From positions 118,595-182,594 of the forward strand of contig NZ_VUOA01000028.1 of assembly GCF_008386575.1 (NCBI RefSeq): 64,000 nucleotides of DNA, given 5' to 3'. Source of the DNA: Salinarimonas soli. GTDB taxonomy: Bacteria > Pseudomonadota > Alphaproteobacteria > Rhizobiales > Beijerinckiaceae. Below the pieces are notes generated by a model. It saw only the letters and a program-made list of their open reading frames with translations, did not search any database and was not told the origin of the DNA. Of this stretch, positions 15,728 through 25,139 are shown in pieces. Both the position numbers and the translations under genes were made by a program. Position 1 is the stretch's first letter. Each line of letters starts with the position of its first letter.

Positions 15728-16750
15728 TCACCCCTCCCGCTTCGACACCCCTGCCTGGTCGAAGGTCGCCATGTCGGCGTGGATCGCGGCCGCGGACTTG
15801 ACGAGGCTCATGGCGAGCGCGGCGCCGCTGCCCTCGCCGAGCCGCATGCCGAGCGCCAGGAGCGGGATCTTGCCCAGGCGCTCCAGCACGTCGCGATGCG
15901 CGCCCTCCGCCGAGAGGTGACCCGCCACGCAATGGTCGATGGTGGAGGGGTGGATCGCGAACAGGATCGCCGCGGCGGCCGTCGCCACGTAGCCGTCGAG
16001 GACCACGGGCACGCGCTGCGCCCGGGCGGCGAGGATCGCGCCCGCCATGGCGGCGATGTCGCGCCCGCCGAGCCGCGCGAGCACCTCGAGGGGATCGTCG
16101 AGATGGCCCGCGTGCTGCGCGAGCGCCGCCTCCACCACCGCGACCTTGCGGGCGAGCCCCGCGTCGTCCACCCCCGTGCCGCGCCCGACCCAATGAGCCG
16201 GGGTACCGCCGAAGAGCGCGGCGTAGATCGCCGCCGCGATGGTGGTGTTGCCGATGCCCATCTCGCCGATGCCGAGGAGATCGGTCCCGCCTGCCACGGC
16301 CTCCATCCCGAAGGCCATGGTGGCGACCGCGTCCTTCTCGGACATGGCGGGCCCCTCCGTGATGTCGCCGGTGGGCAGGTCGAGGGCGAGGTCGAACACC
16401 TTGAAGCCGAGCCCGTTCGCGGCGCAGATCTGGTTGATGGCGCCCCCGCCGGCCGCGAAGGTCTCCAGCATCTGCCGGTTCACCTCCGCCGGGAAGGCCG
16501 ACACGCCCTTCGCCGTGACGCCGTGGCTTGCCGCGAAGACGCAGACGAGGGGCCGTGCCACGGTGGGCGGCGCCTTGCCCTGCCAGGCGGCGAGCCACTC
16601 GGCGAGCCATTCGAGGCGCCCGAGGCTGCCCGCGGGCTTCGTGAGCTGCCCGTCGCGCGCGCGCACCGCCTCGACGGCCGCCTCGTCGGGGCCGGGCATC
16701 GAGACGATCAGCTGGCGGATGTCGTCGAAGGGGGAGGCTGCGGTGGACAT
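15728..16750 (-). CDS. cobT: Nicotinate-nucleotide--dimethylbenzimidazole phosphoribosyltransferase
   Basis: 340 aa, standard CobT length. It makes alpha-ribazole phosphate for the lower ligand of cobalamin. Recognisable segments are KPAGSLGRLEWLAEWLAAWQG, FAASHGVTAKGVSAFPAEV, GIGEMGIGNTTIAAAI (phosphate-binding region) and the C-terminal LGEGSGAALAMSLVKSA. ATG 16750. It is divergent from cobS across 160 bp, in which I could find no cobalamin-riboswitch box. Confidence 0.96.
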   Translation of the reverse strand: MSTAASPFDDIRQLIVSMPGPDEAAVEAVRARDGQLTKPAGSLGRLEWLAEWLAAWQGKAPPTVARPLVCVFAASHGVTAKGVSAFPAEVNRQMLETFAAGGGAINQICAANGLGFKVFDLALDLPTGDITEGPAMSEKDAVATMAFGMEAVAGGTDLLGIGEMGIGNTTIAAAIYAALFGGTPAHWVGRGTGVDDAGLARKVAVVEAALAQHAGHLDDPLEVLARLGGRDIAAMAGAILAARAQRVPVVLDGYVATAAAAILFAIHPSTIDHCVAGHLSAEGAHRDVLERLGKIPLLALGMRLGEGSGAALAMSLVKSAAAIHADMATFDQAGVSKREG

Positions 16751-16910
16751 CGGGCGTCCTTGGCGATCGGGTCTGAGGGCGCGGAGCTATAGCGGGCCGT
16801 GGTCCGGGGGTGAAGGCATTTCGCGGCTCCCACCCTCGAAACCCGCGCCGCGGCGTTCCCCTGGGCGGCACCGAGCGTCTATGGTGCGCCCGCACGCCGC
16901 CGGACACCCC

Positions 16911-17756
16911 ATGAGCCCCGATCCCCACACGCACGCCCCCGCAAGCCCGCGCGAGACGGGCTGGCGCGCCGTCGCGGCGGATGCGGTGCGCTGCCTGCGC
17001 TTCTATTCGCGCCTGCCCGCGCCCGTGCTGCCCTGGGAGGGCGACCCGCACGCGGCGCCCGACTTCGCCGTCACGCCCCGCGCCCTGCCGATTGCGGGCG
17101 CCGTCATCGGCGCGGCGGGCGCGCTCGTCCTCGGCCTCGCCCATGCCCTGGGCTTCGGTCCCGCCCTGTCGGCGGCGCTCGCCGTGGGAGCGCTCGTCGC
17201 TGCGACGGGCGCCTTCCACGAGGACGGCCTCGCCGACACCGCGGACGGGTTCTGGGGCGGGCACACCCGCGAGCGGCGCCTTGAGATCATGCGCGACAGC
17301 CGCATCGGCTCCTACGGGGCGGCGGCTCTGGTCCTGTCGCTCATCGTGCGGATCCTGGCGCTCGCGACCCTCGTCGAACGGGCGGGGCCGCTCGCCGGCG
17401 CCATGGCGCTCGTCGTCATGGCGGCGCTGTCGCGCACGGGAGCGCTCGACGTGATGATCGCGCTCGACCCTGCCCGCAGCTCGGGCGCGTCCCATGCCGT
17501 CGGCCGCCCGCTCCCGCGCACCGTCGCGACGGCGTGGGCGCTCTGCGCCGCGCTCGGCCTCGCGCTGGGGCTCGTGGGGGGGCTGCCGCTCCCGGGCCTG
17601 GCCCTCGCCTTCGCCGCCGCGGCGCTCACGGCCTGGGGCATGACCGCGCTCTCGCGGGCCCGTCTCGGCGGCTATACGGGGGACGTGGTCGGGGCGACGC
17701 AGCAGGTGGCGGAGATCGCGGCGTTCCTGGCGCTGCTCGCGTGCCTGCGCCCGTGA
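16911..17756 (+). CDS. cobS: Adenosylcobinamide-GDP ribazoletransferase
   Basis: 281 aa, polytopic membrane protein. It joins alpha-ribazole to adenosylcobinamide-GDP, the last step of the nucleotide-loop pathway, and uses the CobT product. Diagnostic segments are FYSRLPAPV, ATGAFHEDGLADTADGFWGG with the metal-binding acidic residues, and RIGSYGAAALV. ATG 16911 is preferred; an in-frame ATG at 16881 would add 10 residues. Confidence 0.94.
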   Translation: MSPDPHTHAPASPRETGWRAVAADAVRCLRFYSRLPAPVLPWEGDPHAAPDFAVTPRALPIAGAVIGAAGALVLGLAHALGFGPALSAALAVGALVAATGAFHEDGLADTADGFWGGHTRERRLEIMRDSRIGSYGAAALVLSLIVRILALATLVERAGPLAGAMALVVMAALSRTGALDVMIALDPARSSGASHAVGRPLPRTVATAWALCAALGLALGLVGGLPLPGLALAFAAAALTAWGMTALSRARLGGYTGDVVGATQQVAEIAAFLALLACLRP

Positions 17757-17861
17757 GGCGAGGGAACGGTGGATGAACCGGCCCTTCCCCGGCCTGCGGC
17801 CGACGGCCCCCTTGATCGCGCGGCCCTGATGCCGACATTCAAGCGTGAGCTTGGATCACCG

Positions 17862-18059
17862 ATGAACCGCATCTCGTCGCCCTGCATCCGCGTCTGCACC
17901 CTCGATCAGGCCACCGGGCTCTGCCTCGGCTGCGGCCGCTCGAGCGAGGAGATCACCCGCTGGTACCGCCTCACGGAGGAGGAGCGGCTCGCCATCATGG
18001 CCGTCCTCGACGAGCGCCTGCGGCAGATGGCCGAAGCGCCGCCGCCGGGAGACGGCTGA
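17862..18059 (+). CDS. DUF1289 small cysteine-rich protein
   Basis: 65 aa. SSPCIRVCTLDQATGLCLGCGRSSEEITRW is the DUF1289 signature, with four Cys (C-x3-C ... C-x2-C) that probably bind a metal. The start ATG 17862 is set by the domain. The following protease-like gene begins 2 bp after its stop, so the pair is an operon. Role unknown. Confidence 0.88.
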   Translation: MNRISSPCIRVCTLDQATGLCLGCGRSSEEITRWYRLTEEERLAIMAVLDERLRQMAEAPPPGDG

Positions 18060-18061
18060 GC

Positions 18062-18763
18062 ATGTGGCTTGCGGGCATCGGCTTCGTCCTGTTCGGCCTC
18101 GCGGCGCTCGCCACCGTGCACGGGGAGCGGCCGGTCGCGGGCCTCGAGCCCAAGGACTTCGCGATCGCCCTGGCCCTCACGGGGGCGGCTTGCGTCGCCA
18201 CGGGCTGGATGATCGACGACTGGCGCGGGCGCATGCGGGACGGGGTGCGGGCGCTGTTCGCCTGGACCATGGTGCTGTTCGGCCTTGTCGGCCTCTACGC
18301 CTACCGGTTCGAGATCAACGGCGTCGCCTCGCGGATCATGGCGGAGCTGCGGCCCGGCAGCGTCGAGGTGACGAGCTCGGGCGAGGTGAGCGTGCCGCGC
18401 CGGGGCGACGGCAGCTTCATGTTCGGCGCGAAGGCCAATGGCCGCGACCTGCGCTTCATCTTCGACACGGGGGCGAGCCTCGTGGTGCTCACCCACGAAT
18501 CCGCCACCCGGATCGGCATCGACCCCAAGGCGCTCGCCTTCACGGTGCCGGTGGCCACCGCCAACGGGCGCACGCTGGCGGCGCCCCTGACCCTCGATAC
18601 CTTGAGCGTGGGCAGCATCGAGGCGCGGCGCGTGCGCACCCTCGTGGCCCAGCCCGGCGTCCTGCACGAGAACCTGCTCGGCATGAGCTTCCTCGACCGC
18701 CTCGCCTCCTTCGAGGTGCGCGACGGGCGGCTCTATCTGCGGGGGCGCCAGCCGGCGACGTGA
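18062..18763 (+). CDS. Membrane-anchored retropepsin-like aspartic protease
   Basis: 233 aa. Three hydrophobic segments occupy residues 1-85. A single retropepsin-type domain follows, with the catalytic FDTGASLVVL, the VATANG flap-side strand and LLGMSFLDRL near the end. This is the TIGR02281-like clan AA family common in alphaproteobacteria, acting as a dimer with the active site probably in the periplasm. Its substrate is unknown. It is co-transcribed with the DUF1289 gene. Confidence 0.87.
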   Translation: MWLAGIGFVLFGLAALATVHGERPVAGLEPKDFAIALALTGAACVATGWMIDDWRGRMRDGVRALFAWTMVLFGLVGLYAYRFEINGVASRIMAELRPGSVEVTSSGEVSVPRRGDGSFMFGAKANGRDLRFIFDTGASLVVLTHESATRIGIDPKALAFTVPVATANGRTLAAPLTLDTLSVGSIEARRVRTLVAQPGVLHENLLGMSFLDRLASFEVRDGRLYLRGRQPAT

Positions 18764-18796
18764 GGGAGCTGTGGGAGGGCTTGAGCCGCCCCTCCA

Positions 18797-18927
18797 CCCT
18801 CGCCCTGAGGTGCCCGCCAAAGGCGGGCCTCGAAGGGCAGTCCAGGGATCACAGGACGGCTGTTGAACCGTGGTGCGTACTTCGAGACGCCCGCTGGCGC
18901 GGGCTCCTCAGCATGAGGGGGGGGGGG
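18797..18927 (+). repeat. Inverted pair of the dyad repeat, family 5, with an 11-G run
   Basis: Two facing copies of a roughly 40-bp dyad: CCCTGAGGTGCCCGCC..GGCGGGCCTCGAAG at the left and CTTCGAGACGCCCGC..GCGGGCTCCTCAGCATGAGG at the right. The right copy ends in a homopolymer of 11 G (18917-18927). Related units occur at 26571-26610 and 59490-59532 and as a fragment at 54125-54146. The pair lies between convergent genes. Confidence 0.8.
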
Positions 18928-18951
18928 TTGGAGCGCGGGCCCTTCGTCCCC

Positions 18952-19386
18952 TCACACCACCGCCGTCGCCTCGATCTCGATGCGCGCCGCCCTCTCCACA
19001 AGGCGCACCACCTGCACGAGGGCCATGGCCGGGTAATGCGGCCCGACCACCTCGCGATAGGCGCGCCCGAGCTCGCGCAAGTTCGCGAGGTATTCCTCGA
19101 TGTCGACCACGTACCAGGTGAGGCGCACAAGGTGGCGTGGCTCGGCGCCGCCCTCCGCCAGGATCGCCTTGATGTTGAGAAGCGTCTGGCGCGCCTGGGC
19201 GACGAAGTCGTCGGGGAAGCGCTCCGCCTCGTCCCAGCCCACCACGCCTCCCGTCACGACGATGCGCCCCTCGGCCGTCATGCCATTGGCATAGCCCTTC
19301 GGCACCGGCCAGCCCGGGGGCTGGAGGACGCGGGGTCTGGCATCGGCCTCGGCGGCGGCGATCAGCCCCTCGCGGATGGCGCTCAT
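18952..19386 (-). CDS. Rid (YjgF/YER057c/UK114) family protein
   Basis: 144 aa. The chorismate-mutase-like RidA fold is clear from GRIVVTGGVVGWD, FVAQARQTLLNIKAILAEGG, RLTWYVVDIEEY and the C-terminal RIEIEATAVV. RidA proteins hydrolyse reactive enamines and imines, releasing ammonia. At the position of the catalytic Arg of E. coli RidA (R105) this protein has M121 (YPAMALVQV), so it belongs to a non-canonical Rid subfamily. It is the last gene of the aryl-CoA operon. Its ATG overlaps the thioesterase stop (ATGA). Confidence 0.85.
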   Translation of the reverse strand: MSAIREGLIAAAEADARPRVLQPPGWPVPKGYANGMTAEGRIVVTGGVVGWDEAERFPDDFVAQARQTLLNIKAILAEGGAEPRHLVRLTWYVVDIEEYLANLRELGRAYREVVGPHYPAMALVQVVRLVERAARIEIEATAVV

Positions 19387-19841
19387 CGGCAGTGCTCCTG
19401 GTAGGCTTCGACGGCGGCCCGCAGATCCTCGGGCAGCGGGATCGACCGATGCCGGTCGAGGTCGGTGGTGGCGACGACGAGGCGGGCGACGAGCGCCCCC
19501 TCCCCGCCTGCATAGGCCGGCACGGAGAGGGTCAGGGACCCGCCCCCGATCCGCTCGACGAGGGGCACGAAGGTGAGGGTCTCGCCCATGCGGCCCGGGC
19601 GGGCGTAGTCGATGCCAGCATGGGCATAGCCGAGGCCCACCCGGCGGTCGCGGATGAAGGCGTGGTAGTCGAGGCCGAGCGCCGCCGAGAACCAGTCCTC
19701 GACCACCCCGTTCAGCATGTCGAAGTAGCGGGCGAAATAGACGATGCCCGCCGGGTCGCAATCGGAGAAGCGCACGCGCACGTCCGTGCGCCAGGCCAGG
19801 GCCGGAAGCGCCTCATAGGGTGGCGGAGCATTGCGCGCCAT
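19383..19841 (-). CDS. 4-hydroxybenzoyl-CoA thioesterase-type hotdog thioesterase
   Basis: 152 aa, a single hotdog domain. The catalytic motif SDCDPAGIVYFARYFDMLNGVVEDWF (about 25-50) matches the 4-hydroxybenzoyl-CoA thioesterase branch, with the Asp nucleophile in D-P-A-G-I-V-Y. It would release free acid and CoA from dead-end aryl- or acyl-CoA esters in the pathway. It begins 5 bp after the ligase stop and overlaps the next gene by 4 bp, so translation is coupled. Confidence 0.85.
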   Translation of the reverse strand: MARNAPPPYEALPALAWRTDVRVRFSDCDPAGIVYFARYFDMLNGVVEDWFSAALGLDYHAFIRDRRVGLGYAHAGIDYARPGRMGETLTFVPLVERIGGGSLTLSVPAYAGGEGALVARLVVATTDLDRHRSIPLPEDLRAAVEAYQEHCR

Positions 19842-19846
19842 GGCAC

Positions 19847-21487
19847 CTACCCGGCCGCTGGGGCCGGCACCGCGCCCGCCATCTGGCGCAGGGCGAAGCG
19901 CTGGAGCTTGCCGGTCTGGGTCTTGGGCAGCGCCTCCACGAACTCCACGGCGCGGGGATACTTGTAGGGCGCGATCTCGGCCTTCACATGCTCCTGGAGC
20001 GCCTTCGCCATCTCGGGGCCGGGCGCCGCGCCCTCGCGCAGGACAACGTAAGCCTTCACGATCATGCCGCGCTCGCCGTCGGGCGCGCCGACAACGCCGC
20101 ACTCGGCGACGTCGGCATGGGCGAGGAGCGCCGCCTCGACCTCCGGTCCGGCGATGTTGTAGCCCGCCGAGACGATCATGTCGTCGGAGCGCGCCTGGTA
20201 CCAGAAATAGCCGTCCTCGTCGTGATGGTAGGTGTCGCCGGTGACGTTCCAGCCGTCCTGGACGTAGCGGGCCTGGCGCTCGTCGGCGAGATAGCGGCAA
20301 CCAGTGGGGCCGCGCACCGCAAGCCGCCCCGTGGAGCCGGGGGGCAGGTCGCGGCCCGCGTCGTCGATCACCTTCGCCTCGTAGCCCGGCACGGGCTTGC
20401 CCGTCGCGCCGGGGCGGATCTCGTCCTCGCGGGCGGCGATGAAGATGTGCAGCATCTCGGTAGCGCCGATGCCGTCCATGAGCTTCAAGCCCGTCGCCTC
20501 GTGCCAGGCCTCGAAGGTGGCCTTCGGCAGGGCCTCCCCCGCCGAGACGCATTTGCGCAACGACGAGATGTCGGCGATGGCGAGCTTCGGCAGCATGGCG
20601 CGATAGGCGGTGGGCGCCGTGAAGCAGATGGTGGCGCGGTGTCGCTCGATTGCCGAGAGGAGGTCGTCGGGCCCCGCCTTCTCGAGGAGCACCGTCGAGG
20701 CCCCGACCCGCATGGGAAACAGGACGAGGCCGCCGAGGCCGAAGGTGAAGGCGAGCGGGGGCGAGCCGATGAAGCGGTCGGAGGCCTCCGGCCGCAGGAC
20801 GTTGCGGGAGTAAGCGTCGCAGATCGCGAGCATGTCGCGATGGAAGTGCATCGTGCCCTTAGGCTCCCCTGTGGTGCCCGAGGTGAACCCGATGAGGCAG
20901 ACGTCGTCGGCGGCCGTGTCGACTGCCGTGAAATCGGGGGAGGCCTCGGCCATGAGGGCTTCGAGAGCGTCGGGGGCGCCGCTGCCCCAATAGACCACGC
21001 GGCGCAGGTCCGGGCAGAGCGCGCGGGCCTTTTCCATCTCGTCGGCGAGGCGGTGGTCGCACAGCGCCAGGTCGATGCGCGCCTTCGTGACCGGGTAGGC
21101 GATCTCGCGGGCCCGCAGGAGCGGCATGGTGGCCACCACCACCCCGCCGGCCTTGAGCACGGCGAGATAGGTCGCGACCAGCATGGCGTTGTTGGCCGAG
21201 CGCAGCAGGACCCGGCCGCCGGGGAGGAGGCCTAAGGGGCCCGTGAGCACGTTGCAGATCCGGTTCACCCGCGCCTGGAGCTCGGCATAGGTGAGCGTCT
21301 CGGAGCCGGAGATGAGGCAGACCTCGCCGCCCCTGCCCTCCTCGACCCAGCGGTCGAGGAAGTGGGTCACGCAGTTCAGGCGCTCGGGATACTGGAGCTC
21401 GGGGCGCCCGAACGTGAAGGCAGGCCATCGCTCCCGCGGCGGCAGGTTGGCCTGCGCGAAGGTGTCGACATGGGCAGTCCTGGCCAT
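19847..21487 (-). CDS. 2-aminobenzoate-CoA ligase-like aryl-CoA synthetase
   Basis: 546 aa, class I adenylate-forming enzyme. The ATP-binding loop is GFTSGTTGEPKG (about 199-210), followed by the GIGATEMLH motif, the VTGDTYHHDEDGYFWYQARSDDMI hinge and the catalytic Lys in PKTQTGKLQRF. The N-terminus (ANLPPRERWPAFTF..ELQYPERLNC) is characteristic of the 2-aminobenzoate/benzoate-CoA ligase branch. It activates an aromatic acid to its CoA ester. Substrate assigned by neighbours: the fused monooxygenase/reductase at 30435-32786 acts on 2-aminobenzoyl-CoA or salicylyl-CoA. Confidence 0.85.
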   Translation of the reverse strand: MARTAHVDTFAQANLPPRERWPAFTFGRPELQYPERLNCVTHFLDRWVEEGRGGEVCLISGSETLTYAELQARVNRICNVLTGPLGLLPGGRVLLRSANNAMLVATYLAVLKAGGVVVATMPLLRAREIAYPVTKARIDLALCDHRLADEMEKARALCPDLRRVVYWGSGAPDALEALMAEASPDFTAVDTAADDVCLIGFTSGTTGEPKGTMHFHRDMLAICDAYSRNVLRPEASDRFIGSPPLAFTFGLGGLVLFPMRVGASTVLLEKAGPDDLLSAIERHRATICFTAPTAYRAMLPKLAIADISSLRKCVSAGEALPKATFEAWHEATGLKLMDGIGATEMLHIFIAAREDEIRPGATGKPVPGYEAKVIDDAGRDLPPGSTGRLAVRGPTGCRYLADERQARYVQDGWNVTGDTYHHDEDGYFWYQARSDDMIVSAGYNIAGPEVEAALLAHADVAECGVVGAPDGERGMIVKAYVVLREGAAPGPEMAKALQEHVKAEIAPYKYPRAVEFVEALPKTQTGKLQRFALRQMAGAVPAPAAG

Positions 21488-21539
21488 CGTCAGCTCCTCC
21501 AGTGTGTTCCCCTCTCCTCGCGGACCGGAGGAGGCGTTC

Positions 21540-22736
21540 TCATTCCGCCGCGCGCGGCAGCGCCGCCTCGGCGGCGTACTTCATCAGCTCGCGGGCGATC
21601 ACGATCTTCTGCACTTCCGTTGCGCCCTCGTAGATCCGCAGGGCCCGGATCTCGCGATAGAGCTCCTCGACCTTCACGCCCTTCATGACGCCCAAGCCCC
21701 CGAAGATCTGCACCGCCCGGTCGATCACGCCCTGCGCCGCCTCGGTGGCGTGCATCTTCGCCATCGCGGCCTCGCGGGTGACGCGCGGGGCGCCCCGGTC
21801 CTTGGTCCAGGCCGCGCGGTAGACGAGAAGCGCGGAGGTGTCGACGGCCGTGGCCATCTCGGCCAGCGCGGCCTGCGTGAGCTGGAGATCGCCCAAGGGG
21901 GCGCCGAACATCTGCCGGGTCGCGGCCCGCCCCACCGCCTCGTCGAGGGCGCGACGCGCGAAGCCGAGCGCCGCGGCGCCCACCGTGGAGCGGAACACGT
22001 CGAGCGTCGCCATGGCGACCTTGAACCCCTCGCCCGGCCCCCCGACCCGGTTCCCGACGGGCACGCGGCAGCCCTCGAAGCGCAGGGTCGCGAGCGGGTG
22101 CGGCGCGATCACGTCCATGCGCTCGGCGATCTGGAGGCCGGGCGTGTCGGCATCGACCACGAAGGCCGAGAGCCCGCGGGCGCCGGGCGCCTCGCCGGTG
22201 CGGGCGAAGACCACGTAATGGTCGGCGATGCCCCCGTTCGAGATCCAGGTCTTTGCCCCGTCGATCCGGACATGCCCCGGCCCGTCCGGCGTCGCGGTGG
22301 TCGACATGGCGGCGACGTCGGAGCCCGCGTCGGGCTCCGAGAGCGCGAAGGCCGCGATGGCCTCGCCCCGGCCCACGGGCGGCAGGTAGCGGGCCCTCAA
22401 GGCATCCGAGCCCGCGAGCGTGATGGGGCCGGTGCCGAGCCCCTGCATGGCGAAGGCGAAGTCGGCGAGGCCGTCTTGATAGGCCAGGGTCTCACGGGCG
22501 AGGCACAGGGTGCGGACGTCGAAGCCATCCGTCAGCCCGCCATAGGCCGCCGGCACGGTGGCACGCAGCCAGCCGGCCCTGCCGAGAGCCCGCACGAGAC
22601 GCCGGCAGGAAGCGTCGACGTCGCCATGGTCGACAAGGGGCGGGACAGCATGGGCCGCCCACGTGCGCAGGTCGCCGGCGAAGCGCGCGTGAGGCGGCTC
22701 GAAGAAGGGCCAGGTGAGGAAGGTGGCATCAGGCAT
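21540..22736 (-). CDS. Acyl-CoA dehydrogenase
   Basis: 398 aa, standard length. FAD-binding segments include [15 protein letters not shown] and [17 protein letters not shown]. The C-terminal domain ends with [19 protein letters not shown], where the Glu of YEG is the expected catalytic base. In this operon it probably oxidises the alicyclic or ring-opened acyl-CoA made after the monooxygenase/reductase. ATG 22736 follows AGGAGG with good spacing. A composite repeat separates it from the upstream hydratase gene. Confidence 0.9.
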   Translation of the reverse strand: MPDATFLTWPFFEPPHARFAGDLRTWAAHAVPPLVDHGDVDASCRRLVRALGRAGWLRATVPAAYGGLTDGFDVRTLCLARETLAYQDGLADFAFAMQGLGTGPITLAGSDALRARYLPPVGRGEAIAAFALSEPDAGSDVAAMSTTATPDGPGHVRIDGAKTWISNGGIADHYVVFARTGEAPGARGLSAFVVDADTPGLQIAERMDVIAPHPLATLRFEGCRVPVGNRVGGPGEGFKVAMATLDVFRSTVGAAALGFARRALDEAVGRAATRQMFGAPLGDLQLTQAALAEMATAVDTSALLVYRAAWTKDRGAPRVTREAAMAKMHATEAAQGVIDRAVQIFGGLGVMKGVKVEELYREIRALRIYEGATEVQKIVIARELMKYAAEAALPRAAE

Positions 22737-22748
22737 GAAGCGCCTCCT

Positions 22749-22990
22749 CCCCTCTCCCGGATGGGAGAGGGATGCACGACGTGCCAGGGGGTGAGGGTGG
22801 CCCCTTGGGGAGGTTCGCACATCCGCTCACACCCGTGTCATGGCCGGGCTCGCCCCGGCCATCCAGTCGACGCTCGCCCCTGGGTCCCCGGGACAAGCCC
22901 AGGGATGACGGTGGAGAGGCGGCGAGGGCTTGCGACACGATTAGCGTGGCACTCTCACCCCCGGCCCCTCTCCCATCCGGGAAAGGGGAG
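22749..22990 (+). repeat. Composite palindrome, family 2 (copy 1)
   Basis: Outer hairpin arms CCTCTCCCGGATGGGAGAGG (left) and its counterpart ending in GGGAAAGGGG (right) bracket GGGGGTGAGGGTGGCC and its inverse. They also bracket an inner dyad, GTCATGGCCGGGCTCG...CCATCCAGTCGA, then GGGTCCCCGGGACAAGCCC and GGGATGACGG. The element sits within the aryl-CoA operon, between the hydratase and dehydrogenase genes. Confidence 0.87.
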
Positions 22991-23008
22991 GTTTCGCGCG
23001 CGTCCATC

Positions 23009-23836
23009 TCAGTTCCCCTCGAACACGGGCTTCTCCTTCGCGGCGAAGGCGCGATAGGCACGAGCGAAGTCCTCCGTCGTCATGCACAGGGCCTGCGCCA
23101 CGGCTTCCGCCTCGATGGCCTCCTCCACCGACATGGCCCATTCCATGGCGAGCATGCGCTTCGTCATGGTGTTGGCGTAGGTGGGGCCGCGGGCGATGTC
23201 GGCGGCGAGCGCGTGCGCCTGTGCGAGCGCATCCTCGGCGAGGCGGTTGAAGAAGCCCCAGGCGGCGCCCTCCTCGGCGGTCATGAAGCGGCCGGTATAG
23301 AGAAGCTCCGAGGCGCGACCCTGGCCGATGAGGCGGGGCAGGATCGCGCAAGCCCCCATGTCGCAGCCTGCGAGCCCCACCTTGTTGAACAGGAAGCCCA
23401 CCTTGGCGCGGGGCGTGGCGAGCCGCATGTCGGAGGCCATGGCGATGATGGCGCCCGCCCCCGCGCAGATCCCGTCGACCGCGGCGATGACCGGCTGCGG
23501 GCAGGCCCGCATGGCCTTCACGAGCTCGCCCGTCATGCGGGTGAAGGCGGTAAGCCCCTTGGTGTCCATGGCGACGAGGGGCCCGATGATCTCGAACACG
23601 TCGCCGCCCGACGAAAAGTTGCCCCCCGCCCCCGTGATCACCACGGCCTTCACCGCGTCGTCCCGCTGCAAGGCCCAGAACAGGTCGGTGAGCTCGCGGT
23701 AGCTCTCGAAGGTGAGCGGGTTCTTCCGGTCGGGCCGGTTCAGGGTCACGGCCGCGACCGGGCCGTCGACCGCGAGCAGGAAGTGGCGGGCCTCGTAGCC
23801 GGAGAGCGGCAGGGTCACGGGATTGGCGGCGGTCAC
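23009..23836 (-). CDS. Enoyl-CoA hydratase/isomerase (crotonase) family protein
   Basis: 275 aa from a GTG start at 23836. The start is set by AGGAG about 9 bp upstream and by the GTGA overlap with the marR stop. Crotonase features are [17 protein letters not shown] (oxyanion hole and CoA site) and [44 protein letters not shown] (active-site region). Its C-terminal KPVFEGN suits this fold. It would hydrate an unsaturated intermediate after acyl-CoA dehydrogenation. Exact substrate unknown. Confidence 0.88.
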   Translation of the reverse strand: MTAANPVTLPLSGYEARHFLLAVDGPVAAVTLNRPDRKNPLTFESYRELTDLFWALQRDDAVKAVVITGAGGNFSSGGDVFEIIGPLVAMDTKGLTAFTRMTGELVKAMRACPQPVIAAVDGICAGAGAIIAMASDMRLATPRAKVGFLFNKVGLAGCDMGACAILPRLIGQGRASELLYTGRFMTAEEGAAWGFFNRLAEDALAQAHALAADIARGPTYANTMTKRMLAMEWAMSVEEAIEAEAVAQALCMTTEDFARAYRAFAAKEKPVFEGN

Positions 23837-24339
23837 GGGCGGCTTTCTCCTGGCAGGGCGGCGTGGGCGGAGGACTTGGTCTTGGCGAGGAGCCGCATGA
23901 GGACATCCACCTCGTCGCGGGAGAGGCCCTCGAACATCTCGGCGATCCAGGCCTCGTGGGCGGCCGCCATGGCGCGGAACTCCGCGCGGCCGAGGTCCGT
24001 CAGGCGGATCACCTGGGCGCGGCGGTCGTGGGCGGCGGTCCGTCGCTCCAGATGGCCCGACTCGACGAGGCGCTCCACGAGGCCCGTGACGTTGCCGTTC
24101 GAGACCATCATCCGCCGCGAGACGTCGGAGAGCGTCATGCCCTCGGGCGCCCGGTCGAGCTGCGCCATGAGGTCGAAGCGGGGCAGCGTCACCCCGAACG
24201 TGTCGCGAAGGCGCGTGCGGATCTCCGCTTCGATGAGGTTGGTGCAGGTGAGCATGCGCAGCCACAGGCGCAGCTCGTCGGCGTGCTCGCCCGGTGCCTC
24301 CAAGGCCTTGGCCTCGGCGTCGAGGGGGATGGCGTCCAT
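23833..24339 (-). CDS. MarR-family transcriptional regulator
   Basis: 168 aa. The winged helix has [66 protein letters not shown]-type sequence (about residues 50-118), with the D-R-R-A wing. MarR proteins in aryl-CoA gene sets usually repress and are released by the CoA thioester. The gene overlaps the SDR stop by one base (TGATG) and the hydratase start by four. Best candidate to bind the palindromes at 25140-25157 and 32822-32839. Confidence 0.9.
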   Translation of the reverse strand: MDAIPLDAEAKALEAPGEHADELRLWLRMLTCTNLIEAEIRTRLRDTFGVTLPRFDLMAQLDRAPEGMTLSDVSRRMMVSNGNVTGLVERLVESGHLERRTAAHDRRAQVIRLTDLGRAEFRAMAAAHEAWIAEMFEGLSRDEVDVLMRLLAKTKSSAHAALPGESRP

Positions 24340-25103
24340 CAGACCTCCCCTCCCGCCACCGCGATGGCCTGCCCCGTGACCGAGCGCGCGCCCGCCCCGC
24401 ACAGCCAGAGCACGGCCTCGGCGACCTCGGCGGGGTCGATGAGGCGCCCCTGCGGGTTGTGCCGCACCAGCTCCTTCAGGGCCTCCTCCCGGGACCGGCC
24501 GGTCTTTGCCGTGATGGTGTCGAGGCTCTGGGCCACGAGGTCGGTGTCGGTGAAGCCGGGGCACACGGCATTCACGGTGACGCCAGTGGCGGCGATCTCC
24601 AGGGCGAGCGCCCGCACGAAGCCGATCACCGCGTGCTTGGCCGCGCAATAGGCCGAGACGTAGGGGTACCCTTTGAGGCCCGCCGTGGAGGCGACGGCGA
24701 TGATCCGGCCATAGCCGCGCTCGGCCATCCCGCCCGCGACGAGCCGCGCCGGGTGCACGACGCCCATGAGGTTCACGTCGAGCATGCGCCGGAAGAGCGC
24801 TTCGTCGGAGCGCGCGAGCGGTGCCGAGACGGCGGCGCCGGCGTTGGCGATCAGGATGTCGACGGGGCCGTGCCGCTCCTGCGCCCGCTCCAGGGCCGCC
24901 CGGACAGCGTCGGCGTCGGTCACGTCCGCCGTGACCGCACCCGCGCCGACGCCCTCGGCCACCGCGCGATCGAGGCCCGCCTGGTCGCGCCCGAGCAGGG
25001 TGACCCGGGCGCCGGCCCCGGTGAGCGCGGCCGCGACGGCGCGGCCGATGCCGCGCCCTCCCCCCGTCACCAGTGCGTGCCGCCCCTCGACCCCGCCCGT
25101 CAT
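24339..25103 (-). CDS. SDR-family 3-hydroxyacyl dehydrogenase-like protein
   Basis: 254 aa. Cofactor motif TGGGRGIG (about 14-21), NAG, and catalytic Ser..Tyr-x3-Lys (SAYCAAK region). Sequence such as [17 protein letters not shown] and the C-terminal [11 protein letters not shown] matches the 3-hydroxybutyrate/3-hydroxyacyl-CoA dehydrogenase-like branch. As first gene of the aryl-CoA operon it probably oxidises a hydroxyacyl-CoA with NAD. ATG 25103 lies 37 bp downstream of the palindrome at 25140-25157. Confidence 0.85.
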   Translation of the reverse strand: MTGGVEGRHALVTGGGRGIGRAVAAALTGAGARVTLLGRDQAGLDRAVAEGVGAGAVTADVTDADAVRAALERAQERHGPVDILIANAGAAVSAPLARSDEALFRRMLDVNLMGVVHPARLVAGGMAERGYGRIIAVASTAGLKGYPYVSAYCAAKHAVIGFVRALALEIAATGVTVNAVCPGFTDTDLVAQSLDTITAKTGRSREEALKELVRHNPQGRLIDPAEVAEAVLWLCGAGARSVTGQAIAVAGGEV

Positions 25104-25139
25104 CGTCGCCCCATCGGCCCTTGAACTGCGCCACGGAAT

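Noticed and set aside
16751-16910. Cobalamin riboswitch between cobT and cobS
   Set aside because: The 160-bp gap has no recognisable B12 box (GCCACTG-type) and is too short for a full B12 riboswitch plus promoters.
13717-17495. Long minus-strand frames opposite the sensor kinase and cobS
   Set aside because: They run through clear plus-strand genes and intergenic repeats, with Arg/Gly/Ala-rich low-complexity translations.
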